From NCBI GenBank assembly GCA_032716605.1, contig CM064512.1, forward strand, positions 30,586,038 through 30,650,037: a DNA stretch of 64,000 nt, given 5' to 3'. The DNA is from Paralithodes platypus. Lineage: Eukaryota; Arthropoda; Malacostraca; Decapoda; Lithodidae. Of the stretch, positions 45,998 through 57,156 are shown piece by piece. The position numbers and the translations under genes were made by a program. The notes below the pieces were generated by a model. The model worked only from the letters and a program-made list of their open reading frames with translations, was not told the origin of the DNA and searched no databases. Position 1 is the first letter of the stretch. Each line of letters opens with the position of its first letter.

Positions 45998-47310
45998 AAC
46001 AAATTGGACATAATAATATTCGTTTAGTTCCACCTTAGTGTTTTGGGTTTCAGGAATGACTGTATAATAACTTATCAATATTTTCCGGACGACAGTTCAA
46101 CGTGACATTATTTTCTAGATGTTATGTATACGTAACTGTGTTGACGGTTTGTTATTTATATAACAAACTAATAACTAATCCCGACTTAACTAATATCCAG
46201 TTACGGGATAATCCAGTGATTGATTTGTATATATATATATTTTGACAATTGATAAGCATACGTATATAAATATATGACAGAATAATTTACCGGTAATATT
46301 ATGTTTTTCCTTGCATATACTGTAATATCCTCTGGCAGTACAGATATTATTCAAAGTGTAAAATACAAAATCCCTGAAGGCTAATGTATAAAAAAACTTG
46401 CTTAAGTAGTTGTGAAGCTACCATGTTAGTGAGTGGCAGCCTCTGTATGAACCAACTGCTTTAATGGACTGAAGACAAGTGGAATGCATATTCACTTATG
46501 TTTAGTTAAGATTAGTTGTTACTGACGAAATATACGGTCATACAGTAAGTATCCTAAACAATAACTAGTGTTATACCAAGCTGACATTATTCTATTATAG
46601 TCGTACTATGTGGCTTAAGTCTAAATTCTTTCCCATCTTTCTTCTGAATAATATCACAGATAAGCTGTTGTAACTGGAACCCATCTGCCTGTCTGCCCTT
46701 CTCTTCCCATAATGTGATGCAGTTGTTAAAGCGTTCAGATTTGCAGTAGCTTTGGAATTTATTTAAGGTGGCAGATAACATTTGGCTATTGATTATAATT
46801 TCAGAGAACATTGGCTATTTATTATAATGACTAAAGTTAACATGCATTAACTAAATTTGACATCAAATGTCAAAACGTCTATGAAGGAAAAATGATGCAA
46901 ATAAAGATGATTTTTATTGCGACTCTGGTGATTCTCTTCCTACTCAAACTGCGATTCCCTAGGAACACCCCTGTGTCTGAGAATAACATCCTATATTATA
47001 ACAAATGCAGCAAGTGCAACTTACCATGTAGCACCTGCAAGATCCTCAGGAATATTTCTAAATTTAGAAAGAACTGCTGATAGGAATATAAACCTAGCAA
47101 AATATATATAGATAGAGAGTTACAAGGAATTGTTAGTATCTGAAAGACGTTGCGGTCCATTCCAGAAAGATACTCTAGGTAGAAAAAGAGAGGACTTGTT
47201 AAGTGCACTACTCTCATTGCTGAGTGTGATGCAGAATACCTACAATATTGTTGAATCTCTCTTATAAACTATTTGCAACTTTTACAGGAAGTTTGTACCA
47301 AATACATCAG
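45998..47310. other. Non-coding stretch
   Basis: AT-rich. ORFs 46587-46811 (minus) and 46892-47080 (plus) show no known motifs. The latter has a hydrophobic start and a Cys-rich end (CSKCNLPCSTCKIL) but is only 62 codons and unsupported. Confidence 0.4.
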
Positions 47311-47513
47311 TAGATTGATATGCAGGATTCGTAGTTGCATAATAAATCGTAGGCATTGTCCACCATTCTTTAACTGTCTTCCTGGCGCAATGCATAAGGT
47401 GTAGATTTTCGGTGTGAGCGTCCTGGGTTCGAATCCACGGACTGCCACATGTGTTTGTAATATTTCATTAATCGATTTTAGGAGTAGAGTTGGTTGTTAG
47501 ATAGAACATAATG
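47311..47513 (+). repeat. tRNA-derived repeat, copy 1
   Basis: 203 bp with a tRNA-like core at about 47384-47452: GGCGCAATGCATAAGGTG (D-arm-like) and CCTGGGTTCGAATCCACGG (T-arm, box B), ending GCCACA. The T-stem has mismatches, so this is a SINE-type derivative rather than a working tRNA gene. The tail is ATATTTCATTAATCGATTTTA. Confidence 0.6.
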
Positions 47514-47638
47514 ATTGATATTGTTTCAGGAGTAATTTATCGAGAGGACTTCCCTAGTGGTTAAGGCCCCATTAATTGCTCTTTCCATTCACATATGCAT
47601 AGCCTACGTGAGTTGCAGTTGGGATGTGTGTACATGCT

Positions 47639-47841
47639 TAGATTGATATGCAGGATTCGAAGTTGCATAATAAATCGTAGGCAGTGTCCACCATTCTTTA
47701 ACTGTCTTTGTGGCGCAATGCATAAGGTGTTGATTTTCGGTGTGAACGTCCTGGGTTCGAATCCACGGACTGCCACATGTGTTTGTAATATTTCATTAAT
47801 CAATTTTAGGAGTAGAGTTGGTTGTTGGATAGAACATAATG
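47639..47841 (+). repeat. tRNA-derived repeat, copy 2
   Basis: 203 bp, almost identical to 47311-47513, 125 bp downstream in the same orientation. GTGGC/GCCAC flank the core here, closing an acceptor-like stem better than in copy 1 (which has CTGGC). Confidence 0.6.
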
Positions 47842-48295
47842 TGTAAACTAACCTCATATATACAAGACCGAAAAGGAAAGACATAGAGAGGAGAAAAACA
47901 ATCAAGCGAAAAGTATAAATATTTCTAGTTTTTCTTGGAGAAATATCGAAGCCTAAATTCTAAATTAATTTGAGAAAGATTTATGGAATAAGGACAAGGA
48001 CTGTCCAACTTCAACAATAACGCTGCCAACTCCTCTTGTTTGGTCTGTTCTGTTTGGCTGAAGGCGGTACCAGAATTATTTAAGGAGATTGTTTAAGTGT
48101 ATATTGTATTAAGAAGTAAAACATTTACAAATGTTGTCAGAAGATATGTATGTAACCTTCTTATTCAAGCTATATCAGACTGAAATCACTGGTAAAACTG
48201 AACCAAGTAAAATACGCACTCATTGGGCCAAATCTCTGACTGCAGTAATGCTCTTACAGTACATGTAACATGGCACTTTTTTAGTTTCTATTCGA
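47842..48295. other. Non-coding stretch
   Basis: Nothing recognised. Confidence 0.5.
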
Positions 48296-48407
48296 ATGAA
48301 GGAGACAAAATGCAGGTTGCCTATGACGAGTGTCTCCCCCAAAGCCGAAAGAGTGACAGGGCCGAATTCAAGGGACGTTTGGGTCAAAATTCCAGGACAC
48401 ACGATGT
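48296..48407 (-). mobile_element. LINE family B, 3' tail (left part of split copy)
   Basis: GAGTGTCTCCCCCAAAGCCG, GTGACAGGGCC and CCAGGACACACGATG match 17165-17284. The copy continues after the nested MITE at 50694. In the plus direction it provides false start codons for the RTE ORF (see 48429-50209). Confidence 0.7.
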
Positions 48408-48411
48408 TTAA

Positions 48412-50689
48412 CTCCCATAACGCGGGGAAACTGTTCTGGAAAGAAGTCAAGAAAGTTAGGGAAGGTAGCAAGGGAAACAGTAAGGGTGTGAAAGATAAGA
48501 ATGGGAGAATGCTAGCCGAGAAGCAAGAGAGAGTCGAAAGATGGAGGGAGTACTTCAGTGAGTTGCTAAATGAAAGGAATGAAGAGCCAGCAAACATAGT
48601 TGGATATGGTATGGGAGGGAGAAGAAGAGAAGTAGTGGAGGAGGAGGTGGGGATCAGGAGGTCAGAAGTGTGGGAAGCCATGAAAAGAGTGAAGTTGGGG
48701 AAAGCACCAGGAACAGATGGAGTGTGTGGGGAAATGTTGAGGTATGGTGGTGAGATAGTGATAGAATGGGTATGGAAAATGTGCAAACTAGCATGGGAGA
48801 AGGGGAGTGCACCCGATGACTGGAAGACTGGCATAATAGTCCCCCTATATAAGGGCAAAGGGGAAAGAGGAGTGTGTGGTAACCACCGAGGAATATGTCT
48901 TCTAAGCGTAGTAGGGAAGGTATACAGTAGGGTAGTGATTGAGAGAGTGAGAGTGAGAACGGAGAAATGGATAGGCGACGAGCAGGGAGGTTTTAGGAAG
49001 GGAAGAGGATGTGTAGATCAGATTTTTACCCTGAATTGTGTTGTGGAGAAGTATCTGGAGAAGAAACAAAAGGTGTATGTTGCCTTTATGGACTTGGAGA
49101 AGGCCTATGACAGAGTGGATAGAGAAGGTTTGTGGAAAGTACTTAGAATATACGGAGTAGAGGGCAAGTTGCTGAAAGCAGTGAAGAGCATGTATGAGGG
49201 TGCAAAGGCGGCAGTACGTGTGGAGAGTGAGCAGAGCGAGTTCTTTGACCTGAATGTTGGTTTGAAACAGGGGTGTGTGATGTCCCCGTGGTTGTTTACT
49301 GTATATATGGATGGAGTTATGAAAGAAATACTATCAAGAGCAGTGGATGTTGGTGTATCGCTGAAAAGGGAGGGAATTGAGTGGAAGCTACCTATACTGC
49401 TGTTTGCGGATGATACAGTTCTGATGAGTGATAATGAATGGGAGTTGCAGGGTCTGGTAAATGAGTTTGGAACAGTGTGCGAAAAACGGAATTTGAAGGT
49501 AAATACGGGGAAGAGCAAGGTTATGGTCTTCGAAAGGGGTGAAGTCACAGAGTGTGAGGTGAAGCTGAACGGTCAGGCTATGGAGATCGTCAACTCTTTT
49601 AAGTATCTGGGCAGTGTGTTGAGTAAAGATGGGACTATGGATGAAGAGGTGCGGGAGAGGGTACAACAGGGGAAGAGGGTTGTAGGAACGCTAAAAGCAG
49701 TAACAAGAAATAGGGTGGTCAGTATGGAAGTGAAGAAGTCCTTGCATGACAGTGTGGTAATCCCGACACTGACTTACGGAAGCGAAGCATTGACGTTGGT
49801 TGAGAGAGTCAGACCAAGAGTGAGAGCAGTGGAAATGAATTACTTAAGGAGTGCGTGCGGAGTTACATGGAGGGATAGACAGACTAATGAGGAAGTAAGA
49901 AGGAGGTGTGGTGTGGAGGTAGATGTGCTGGAAAGTGTGAAAAGGAACAACTTGAGATGGTTCGGCCATATGGAACGCATGGAAAGCGAGAGAATGACTA
50001 AGAGGGTGTACGAGAGCGAGGTGGAGGGACAGAGGGGGAGAGGTAGACCGAATATGAGGTGGAAGGATGGAGTGAGGAACTACATGAATGAAGGCGGTGC
50101 TGGTTGGGGGGAGGGGCGTCGACTGACTGGGGACAGAGGTGCATGGGGGCGGTTCGTTCGTGGCCACCCCTTCGGGGATCACAGCGTCAGGCAATAGATA
50201 GATAGATAGAACGCGGGGATGCTTGTTTACATCACCGTAGTGCTGGGCGGGTATATTTACCGAAAACGAGCTTCATTCCATGTTTTTTTTTCATGCATAA
50301 GCAAGAGCCAGAGCGTAATACAATTATATATTCGTGAAAGGGCGATAATAGAGCTTTCCAATGAAACTTGAATCATCCTTGTACGACCACGAGTTCTCTT
50401 GCAACCGTCATGTAACCCGAGGCGAAAATACTCTAAAATGAGGTATTTTCCCGTTTGTTTCCTTGTTGAGCGAGGTAGGGAGGTGCCAGGTGGTGATGAG
50501 ATATAGTATGTGTCAGTGACAGCCACATGGTGGTGGCGAGCGGTTCAAGGCCGAGTACCGTCCCCCAAACGCGCAGTCTCGCTCTCATTGCTCATAATGT
50601 ACTCAAAATGGCACCCGTCATATGAAGGGCGCCGCAGGGGTGGCCAATATTATCTCTCCCGTCATATGACGGTCACCGTCAATTGAGGG
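48412..50689. mobile_element. TTAA-type MITE, split by an RTE LINE
   Basis: TTAA at 48408-48411 and 50690-50693. Ends CTCCCATAACGCGGGG and, reversed, CCCTCAATTGACGGTGACC. Without the RTE insert it is about 485 bp. The inner part (50270-50400) is a diverged relative of the 480-bp MITE: it shares GAAAGGGC-ATAA-AGAGCTTTC and ATCCTTGTA blocks. Confidence 0.7.
48429..50209 (+). mobile_element. RTE-type LINE, 5'-truncated, copy 1 (open RT frame)
   Basis: One uninterrupted RT frame runs through to a stop at 50195-50197. Blocks: KLFWKEVKKVREG, LGKAPGTDGVCGEML, WKTGIIVPLYKGKG, NHRGICLLSVVGKVYSRV, QGGFRKGRGCVDQIF, FMDLEKAYDRVDR, VGLKQGCVMSPWLFTVYMD and the catalytic LLFADDTVLMS. The C-terminus has the RTE-like ending NNLRWFGHMERM...GRGRPNMRW. 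The 3' end is a short GATA-type repeat, as in RTE elements, and there is no poly(A). A 10-bp target duplication AACGCGGGGA lies at 48419-48428 and 50210-50219. The endonuclease is missing. Methionines at 48296 belong to flanking repeats, so the 633-codon ORF is partly a chance fusion. Confidence 0.85.
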
Positions 50690-50693
50690 TTAA

Positions 50694-51502
50694 AGCAGTT
50701 TAAGTCAGAAGTAAGTCAGTTTAAGTAAGAAGGAATGATTGATTGAGGGTGAGCACTCCAGAGTTCACTTGTTGAGTAGAAGAATTCTTGGGTTGGAGAG
50801 CTGGACAGAATAGGAGAGGGACAGTGTTGAAAGTTGGGTGCCTCACACTCGCCGCAAGGGAGGGGGTTATGCACTGACAGAGCTCTGAAGAATACTGATT
50901 GTTGTCATAGCGATAGCAGAGTGCAAGAGATGCAACATTGCGACATGTAGAAAGAGATTGTATGGAACTAGTAAGAGGAAGTGAGTTGATGAGATGAAAT
51001 GCATTGGTCTCAACTCTTTCGAGAAGTGCGATACGGGTGGAGCCTCCCGACACGTGCGAACTATACTCAATACAGGGGCTTACTGTGCCCCGATACAGAG
51101 CAAGCTGTGCGGGGGTGAAGAACTCACAGAGACGATTGAACACACCTAATTTTTGGGAAGCTGTTTTTAGCAAGATTGGTAGGATGATCTTTCCAAGAGA
51201 GGTCGGATGAAAAAGATAGACCTAAAATATTGAGGAAAGATGACAGGTTGATTTGTGTATTGTTAAAGATTAATTGACAGTCTTGCAGAAGATTGCAATG
51301 GAGAGATAGAGGGAGATATTGGATCTTGGAGGCGTTAAAAGTAACAAAGATATTATCTGCCCCATTCAGAAATAATTAATAGCTCAGAATATAGGCGTTT
51401 TATGGCCCTTTTACGTTTTTTGGAGTGATTGCATGCTGGGTTGAAGTGAACAATTAGTTGAATAGTGTAAGGTAGAGTCATCAGCATATGAGTGGATAGG
51501 AC
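50694..51502 (-). pseudogene. LINE family B, RT 3' part (right part of split copy)
   Basis: Minus strand: SYADDSTL near 51485, then decayed sequence, LKTASQKLGVFNRLCEF, LLERVETNAFHLINS and CRNVASLALCYRY, ending in NPRILLLNK-like trailer sequence. The order matches the LINE at 17152-18110, and the 3' UTR continues at 48296-48407 across the MITE. Stops and shifts lie between 51173 and 51480. Confidence 0.7.
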
Positions 51503-51602
51503 TGCAACTCTAGCCAAGTTCCACCCTTGTAATGCAGTTGTGGCAGAGAGCTTAAACGGAAATACGATGCAAAAAATGCTTGAGCTTGGCTGTCTAAGTG
51601 CA

Positions 51603-51690
51603 CTAATTCTCTTGGTGTTTTGGTGAGAGAGTTCGCCTCCTGAGCGTGGGGACCCGGGTTTTAATCCTGGTCCGGGTAAGTGCATAGCCC
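51603..51690 (+). repeat. tRNA-derived SINE-like fragment
   Basis: TTTTGGTGAGAGAGTTCGCC, then CTGAGCGTGGGGACCCGGGTTTTAATCCTGGTCCGGGT: a D-arm-like half followed by a T-arm-like half (GGGTTTTAATCC in place of GGGTTCGAATCC). It resembles the tRNA head of a SINE. Not a working tRNA. Confidence 0.5.
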
Positions 51691-53106
51691 CTTAGTTTCG
51701 GAATATGATCGATTATGTTTACCAGGGGAGCGATTGTAGACAGTGAACGAAGAGCACACATTTTTGGTAGAAAGAAAACTGTCACGATCTAAAGCGTAGC
51801 TCGGAATAGCATGTTCATAATCTAGACTCTAGAGACCATATATACCGTATATATATATATGCTGAAACATATCCACAATGTTTTATGGGATCACTTATTA
51901 AACGTATCAGTGAAACTTCATAGTGTTCATTAGCCACGACATAATAATTAAAGATGGTTTTGCAATCCTAGCAGCGATATATTTGTTATTGAGCATCCAT
52001 CTTTGTTTATACTGTAACGTCACACAACTTCACAAGACCAAAGTTACCAAAGTTCCCCATCTCCCGAGGTGGGGCGCTTTGGCAGCCGATCGGGATGGCC
52101 CAAGTTTCTGATCTCTACCGTTTGTGGGCTCATTGGTTCGTCCCGGTCGCTGTTTACAAACGCACCCCTGGTAAGGATCTTTTTTGTATTGCATTTTGTT
52201 TTGTTTTAATCTGGTAGCCTCTGTATTTAATGTTATCTAAGCTATTACGTTCTGAGCTGATGACTGGGCATCCGAACCCCTGAACTTTTCTCATCTCCCC
52301 TAGTGAACTACTGAACTCTTCTCACCCGCCTGGTGAACCCTCATGTTTCCTGGAATGAACTACCTAACACTCTTATCCATTCGCCACCTACTTCATGGAG
52401 CGCCATCTGTGTACCTGCTACGACTATTCTTTCATTCACTAGAGTTGCGTATCGTATAAATAAAGTATATTCTTGTACTAAAATGATGATGATGACCAGA
52501 GTTGATGTAAAGAGTAGTCCTAATTTAGAGAATCAGTTGACCTAGTGATATCGCTCTGGTGGTTTGCTCTTGTGAGGGCTGTGTGAGTTACCTCCAGCCC
52601 CTGTGTCGTCCGTGGAGACTTGACGTATTGGATATACTATACTGTACAGAGTTCAGCTAAGTGAGAACATATAGGAATGAGCTTGGGCGGTTTTTAATCT
52701 TATTAATTTTGTTTTATTGTTATTAGTTATATTTATTGTTTATTAATTTGTTATGTAATTAAACTTTGCTCAGAGTAAGATTATTTATAATTAATTATTA
52801 TAGTCCATTAGCATACTTTCTGGTAAAGCGTGTAACTCTATGATTTGACTAGCTTTCGTTTTATTCAATATAATAATATTCATTAAATATATCTTTATCT
52901 AATATCTTCAAATTCCAAGAGAAATCTAAATCAATATTTATCTTAATATTATTTTAGGCTTGTACATTTATATTTATAAAAATCGTTAGTTTTCTTTCTT
53001 TATAAGCATTTGTATTGTGCTGTACCTATCATTGATTTATTTTTCTGTTAGTAAATTAATATGATGACTTTACATTTTCTTTATACCTCTATTGAAAAGT
53101 TGAGTG
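51691..53106. other. Non-coding stretch before the large retrotransposon
   Basis: Increasingly AT-rich from 52680. No gene or repeat recognised. Confidence 0.45.
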
Positions 53107-55005
53107 TGTGACGCTTCTGCATAGTAGCCACGTGCGGGCATGCGCGCGCGTCGGCTGCCCAGCCGTTTAGAAACTGGCTGGCGACAGCCGGCCGGCCGGC
53201 TTTTCCTTAGTATATATCCTATGACAATGTAACTAATGTCTGGGATATTCTTATGTTGTTTCATAGCTTGTAGCTGCCCTTATTCTTAACCAACGCATCT
53301 TAGTATATTTTATTCTCGATAGTTGATTGTTTCATTATAATATATAAGATGTAAGTTTAGTGAGAGTGGGAGTAGACGAGCGGGAGAGAGAGACCGGCTG
53401 GGGGACGTTGCTTCGCGCGGAGAGTCTAGCTTGGGACGAGCCTGATGTGCCACATGCATTTGTTCGCAACGTTAGGTTTAGTTTCGACTCACGCACGGGG
53501 TAGACGATTTTGACCCGGCAACTGTGTTGAGTGTTGCCAAGCCTGGGATGTATTCTGCATGCCTAGGGCAGGGTCCAGACAGATTCAAGACTCAGAGCTC
53601 GCCTCACTGTCGTACCCTTCGGACCCCCTTGATATCTATCCCTCTCAACCCCACTTAGAAACTTTCTCTCTTACTTTGTATACCTTCCTTCCACTACTTC
53701 ACCAATCTATTTAATTATCCCATCCCCTTGATAGACCTTATATCTATTATTGTATTAACGACGAGCTCTCAGATAACTAGATAGGATTTTGGGCCTTATG
53801 CAGAGACGTAATTGTTAATGAGACCTAGGAAGCTTTTTTGTTGTCTCATATTTGGTGGTTTCATGCTTGCTAGTGTGTTCTTGTGTCAGGTTAGCAGGGG
53901 CTAGACTGGAGGGGAGGATTTTTGCGATCCTTTAAGTAAAGTCTGCTGGTGCGAGTCCTGTGGACCCGCACGACTTTACTAGGATACCCGTGGGAGTCTG
54001 GGGGCATTTTCTTGTCTGTGTCCCAGTGTGTCTAGTGTTGTGTTGTGTGAGGGCCCTTGCCTAGTCCACTCAGCACTGCGCTAGCACGTCTTGCTTTTGT
54101 TTTAGGGTCTCCAGGAGAGAGTCAGATACTGGCGATCTGAGTCTCTCAAGAGAGCACCCTTTCAATTAGAGTAATTTGGCGCACAGACTTGGGAACGTCC
54201 CTAGGCTAGAGCAGGTGGCTCAGCCCGGGTATCCGAAGCCTATATCCTTCCAGCTAGACCTCTGCCACCTGGCAGATTAACAGCTAGGGGTTTATTATTT
54301 CTGTATGCTTGTCATTGTGCCACAGTTTACCGTTTTTGTGAGCAGTGTGAGTCAGGGTGTGGCTTAGAGACTCTGTCCGAGCAGGCTTGCCTGACTAAGA
54401 GTGAGAAGCACGACTGTATGTGGTTATGTTGAGAGTTGCTGCCTTTATTTAATTATACCTATGCCATTATCCACTGTAGGTCCTATCACTAGTATTTATT
54501 CCTGCTTATGAGTTGAGAGGTCTCTAAATCCGTAACGTACTTTCTTTGCTAAGCATCAGATCCTACAGTAGCCGCATGCAGTTTAGAACCCTGCATCTTG
54601 TCTACTGGTACGATGTTTTTGAGGACTGTTTGCTTTCACCTTCTTTCACTGAGGGGTGATTAGTTGTATTAATTAACGTAACGTTAAATGTACTTTCTTC
54701 TAGTTTGTTATTAAATTGTTTCTGCAATTTAATTCCGTTATCTATCTTTTCCTTGAAGCTTTAAGTCAACTTAATTGTGTGATCTTTTATATAGCCTGCT
54801 TGACCATCAGCAGTCTATAGTGCGTGCACCCTGTAACCGAGTCATAGGATACCTCGTTGTCCAGGCAGGACTCTTGACGGTTTAGGGTGGTTTGTTGCCT
54901 GGGTTTATAGATAAGGGTTGGATCTAGCGTTTTCCGTTGTTGCTTGTTGCCGCATACCTAGTCCAATAGAAAGAGCCCAGTGTTTATATATCCCAGGATG
55001 TAACA
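53107..55005 (+). mobile_element. 5' LTR of the Gmr1-like retrotransposon
   Basis: 1,899 bp from TGTGACGCTTCTGC to GGATGTAACA. The same sequence recurs at 62265-63821, with about 31 differences by eye over roughly 1.56 kb, including one 11-bp and one 3-bp gap. It has a TATATAAG box at about 53341 and a hairpin at 54115-54147. It shares blocks with the LTRs at 521-4312: TCTCAAGAGAGC, GCGCACAGACTT / GACGCACAGACTT, and GGTTGGATCTAGCG(T/C)TTTCCG close to the 3' end. Confidence 0.9.
54115..54147 (+). other. Conserved LTR hairpin, copy 4
   Basis: GAGAGAgTCAGAT, 7-base loop, ATCTGAgTCTCTC: 12 of 13 pairs. Followed by AAGAGAGCACCCT, as in the other LTRs. Confidence 0.6.
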
Positions 55006-55007
55006 AA

Positions 55008-55025
55008 TGGCGACCTTGCATAGGA
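55008..55025 (+). other. Primer binding site
   Basis: TGGCGACCTTGCATAGGA starts two bases after the LTR end. The first 11 bases are the same as in the left element (501-518). Confidence 0.7.
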
Positions 55026-55142
55026 TTTACTGAACAGAGGAATATAGTGGTCATTTGTTTTGAGATTCCTTATGATTAGAGGAATACAATGGACATAGAG
55101 TTTTTTTTTGGAGCAACCAATATAACACATTAAAGACTTTAA

Positions 55143-56732
55143 ATGGGAGGGAGAAGAAGAGAAGTAGTGGAGGAGGAGGTGGGGATCAGGAGGTCAGAAG
55201 TGTGGGAAGCCATGAAAAGGGTGAAGTTGGGGAAAGCACCAGGAACAGATGGAGTGTGTGGGGAAATGTTGAGGTATGGTGGTGAGATAGTGATAGAATG
55301 GGTATGGAAAATGTGCAAACTAGCATGGGAGAAGGGGAGTGCACCCGATGAGTGGAAGACTGGCATAATAGTCCCCCTATATAAGGGCAAAGGGGAAAGA
55401 GGAGTGTGTGGTAACCACCGAGGAATATGTCTTCTAAGCGTAGTAGGGAAGGTATACAGTAGGGTAGTTGAGAGAGTGAGAGTGAGAACGGAGAAATGGA
55501 TAGGCGACGAGCAGGGAGGTTTTAGGAAGGGAGGAGGTGTAGATCAGATTTTTACCCTGAATTGTGTTGTGGAGAAGTATCTGGAGAAGAAACAAAGGTG
55601 TATGTTGCCTTTATGGACTTGGAGAAGGCCTATGACAGAGGATAGAGAAGGTGTTTGTGGAAAGTACTTAGAATATACGGAGTAGAGGGCAAGTTGCTGA
55701 AAGCAGTGAAGAGCATGTATGAGGGTGCAAAGGCGGCAGTACGTGTGGAGAGTGAGCAGAGCGAGTTCTTTGACCTGAATGTTGGTTTGAAACAGGGGTG
55801 TGTGATGTCCCCGTGGTTGTTTACTGTATATATGGATGGAGTTATGAAAGAAATACTATCAGAGCAGTGGATGTTGGTGTATCGCTGAAAAGGGAGGGAA
55901 TTGAGTGGAAGCTACCTATACTGCTGTTTGCAGATGATACAGTTCTGATGAGTGATAATGAATGGGAGTTGCAGGGTCTGGTAAATGAGTTTGAAACAGT
56001 GTGCGAAAAACGGAATTTGAAGGTAATAACGGGGAAGAGCAAGGTTATGGTCTTCGAAAGGGGTGAAGTCACAGAGTGTGAGGTGAAGCTGAACGTCAGG
56101 CTATGGAGATCGTCAACTCTTTTAAGTATCTGGGCAGTGTGTTGAGTAAAGATGGGACTATGGATGAAGAGGTGCGGGAGAGGGTACAACAGGGGAAGAG
56201 GGTTGTAGGAACGCTAAAAGCAGTAACAAGAAATAGGGTGGTCAGTATGGAAGTGAAGAAGTCCTTGCATGACAGTGTGGTAATCCCGACACTGACTTAC
56301 GGAAGCGAAGCATGGACGTTGGTTGAGAGAGTCAGACCAAGAGTGAGAGCAGTGGAAATGAATTACTTAAGGAGTGCGTGCGGAGTTACATGGAGGGATA
56401 GACAGACTAATGAGGAAGTAAGAAGGAGGTGTGGTGTGGAGGTAGATGTGCTGGAAAGTGTGAAAAGGAACAACTTGAGATGGTTCGGCCATATGGAACG
56501 TATGGAAAGCGAGAGAATGACTAAGAGGGTGTATGAGAGCGAGGTGGAGGGACAGAGGGGGAGAGGTAGACCGAATATGAGGTGGAAGGATGGAGTGAGG
56601 AAGTACATGAACGAAGGTGGTGCTGGTTGGAGGGAGGGGCGTCGACTGACTGGGGACAGAGGTGCATGGGGGCGGTTCGTTCGTGGCCACCCCTTCGGGG
56701 ATCACGGCGTCAGGCAATAGATAGATAGATAG
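55143..56732 (+). mobile_element. RTE-type LINE, 5'-truncated, copy 2, in the retrotransposon leader
   Basis: The same element as 48429-50209, starting at the base corresponding to about 48609. It is flanked by a 13-bp duplication AAAGACTTTAAAT (55132-55144 and 56733-56745). The RT frame is broken into pieces (55143-55685, 55655-55888, 55798-56145, 56103-56720) by about eight 1-3-bp indels between 55468 and 56095. It still shows GKAPGTDGVCGEML, LKQGCVMSPWLF and LLFADDTVLMS. It ends in the GATA-type repeat. It separates the primer site from the gag start, so it postdates the host element. Confidence 0.85.
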
Positions 56733-56820
56733 AAAGACTTTAAATAACATTAGTATATACATACTTGCATAGGAGATAAGGCACATTCTATAACCGTGAT
56801 AATTACTGCAGTACACAAAC

Positions 56821-57156
56821 ATGTCTAATACATCAGAACACAGTGATGGGTCAGGTCACGATACAGGCTCGGAGGGAGAAAGACCTGTGGAGTGGCTAGT
56901 CGATAGCGAGGAGGGTGCTAGAAGATTTTTAGAGGTGCCCCTTACCGCTGCCAGGGTGTTGAAGCTGAATAAGTATGGCTTAAAGTGTGTGGCAGGTCTT
57001 CAGGGTCACCAGGGTTTAAGTGGCATGAGGAAAGATCAGCTGAGGACTTTGATATTGGGTTTAGAAGGGAGAGACCTGGGTGGAGAGGCAACTGGGGGCC
57101 CCGGTCCCCAGCCCCCCCCTCCACTCTACCCCCGTATCAAATGTCAGGGTGCCTGA
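56821..57156 (+). CDS. gag: Gag N-terminus of the Gmr1-like element (frame 1)
   Basis: The ATG at 56821 gives MSNTSEHSDGSGHDTGSEGE, an acidic start, then RRFLEVPLTAARVLKLNKYG. It is similar to the gag start at the left edge of the window (303 to 1). The frame runs through ILGLEGRDLGGE and a proline run, and stops at 57156. Frame 2, open from 57080, continues the protein (VRVPEFSTYPQVDG). The switch lies at or near a run of eight C at about 57111-57118, so an indel or a sequencing error in the homopolymer is the likely cause. A programmed shift is less likely. Start chosen as the first Met after the leader, supported by the paralogue. Confidence 0.8.
   Translation: MSNTSEHSDGSGHDTGSEGERPVEWLVDSEEGARRFLEVPLTAARVLKLNKYGLKCVAGLQGHQGLSGMRKDQLRTLILGLEGRDLGGEATGGPGPQPPPPLYPRIKCQGA

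Noticed and set aside
46892..47080. Small secreted Cys-rich peptide gene (hydrophobic start, four Cys near the end)
   Set aside because: 62 codons, no second copy, no intron or promoter evidence; composition alone is not enough.
47386..47452. Possible functional tRNA gene
   Set aside because: The T-stem has mismatches, no clean anticodon arm could be folded, and it occurs in a repeated 203-bp unit with a common tail; SINE-type is more likely.
48296..48428. N-terminal start of the 633-codon RTE ORF
   Set aside because: These codons come from a LINE B tail and a MITE; the RTE begins after the 10-bp target duplication.
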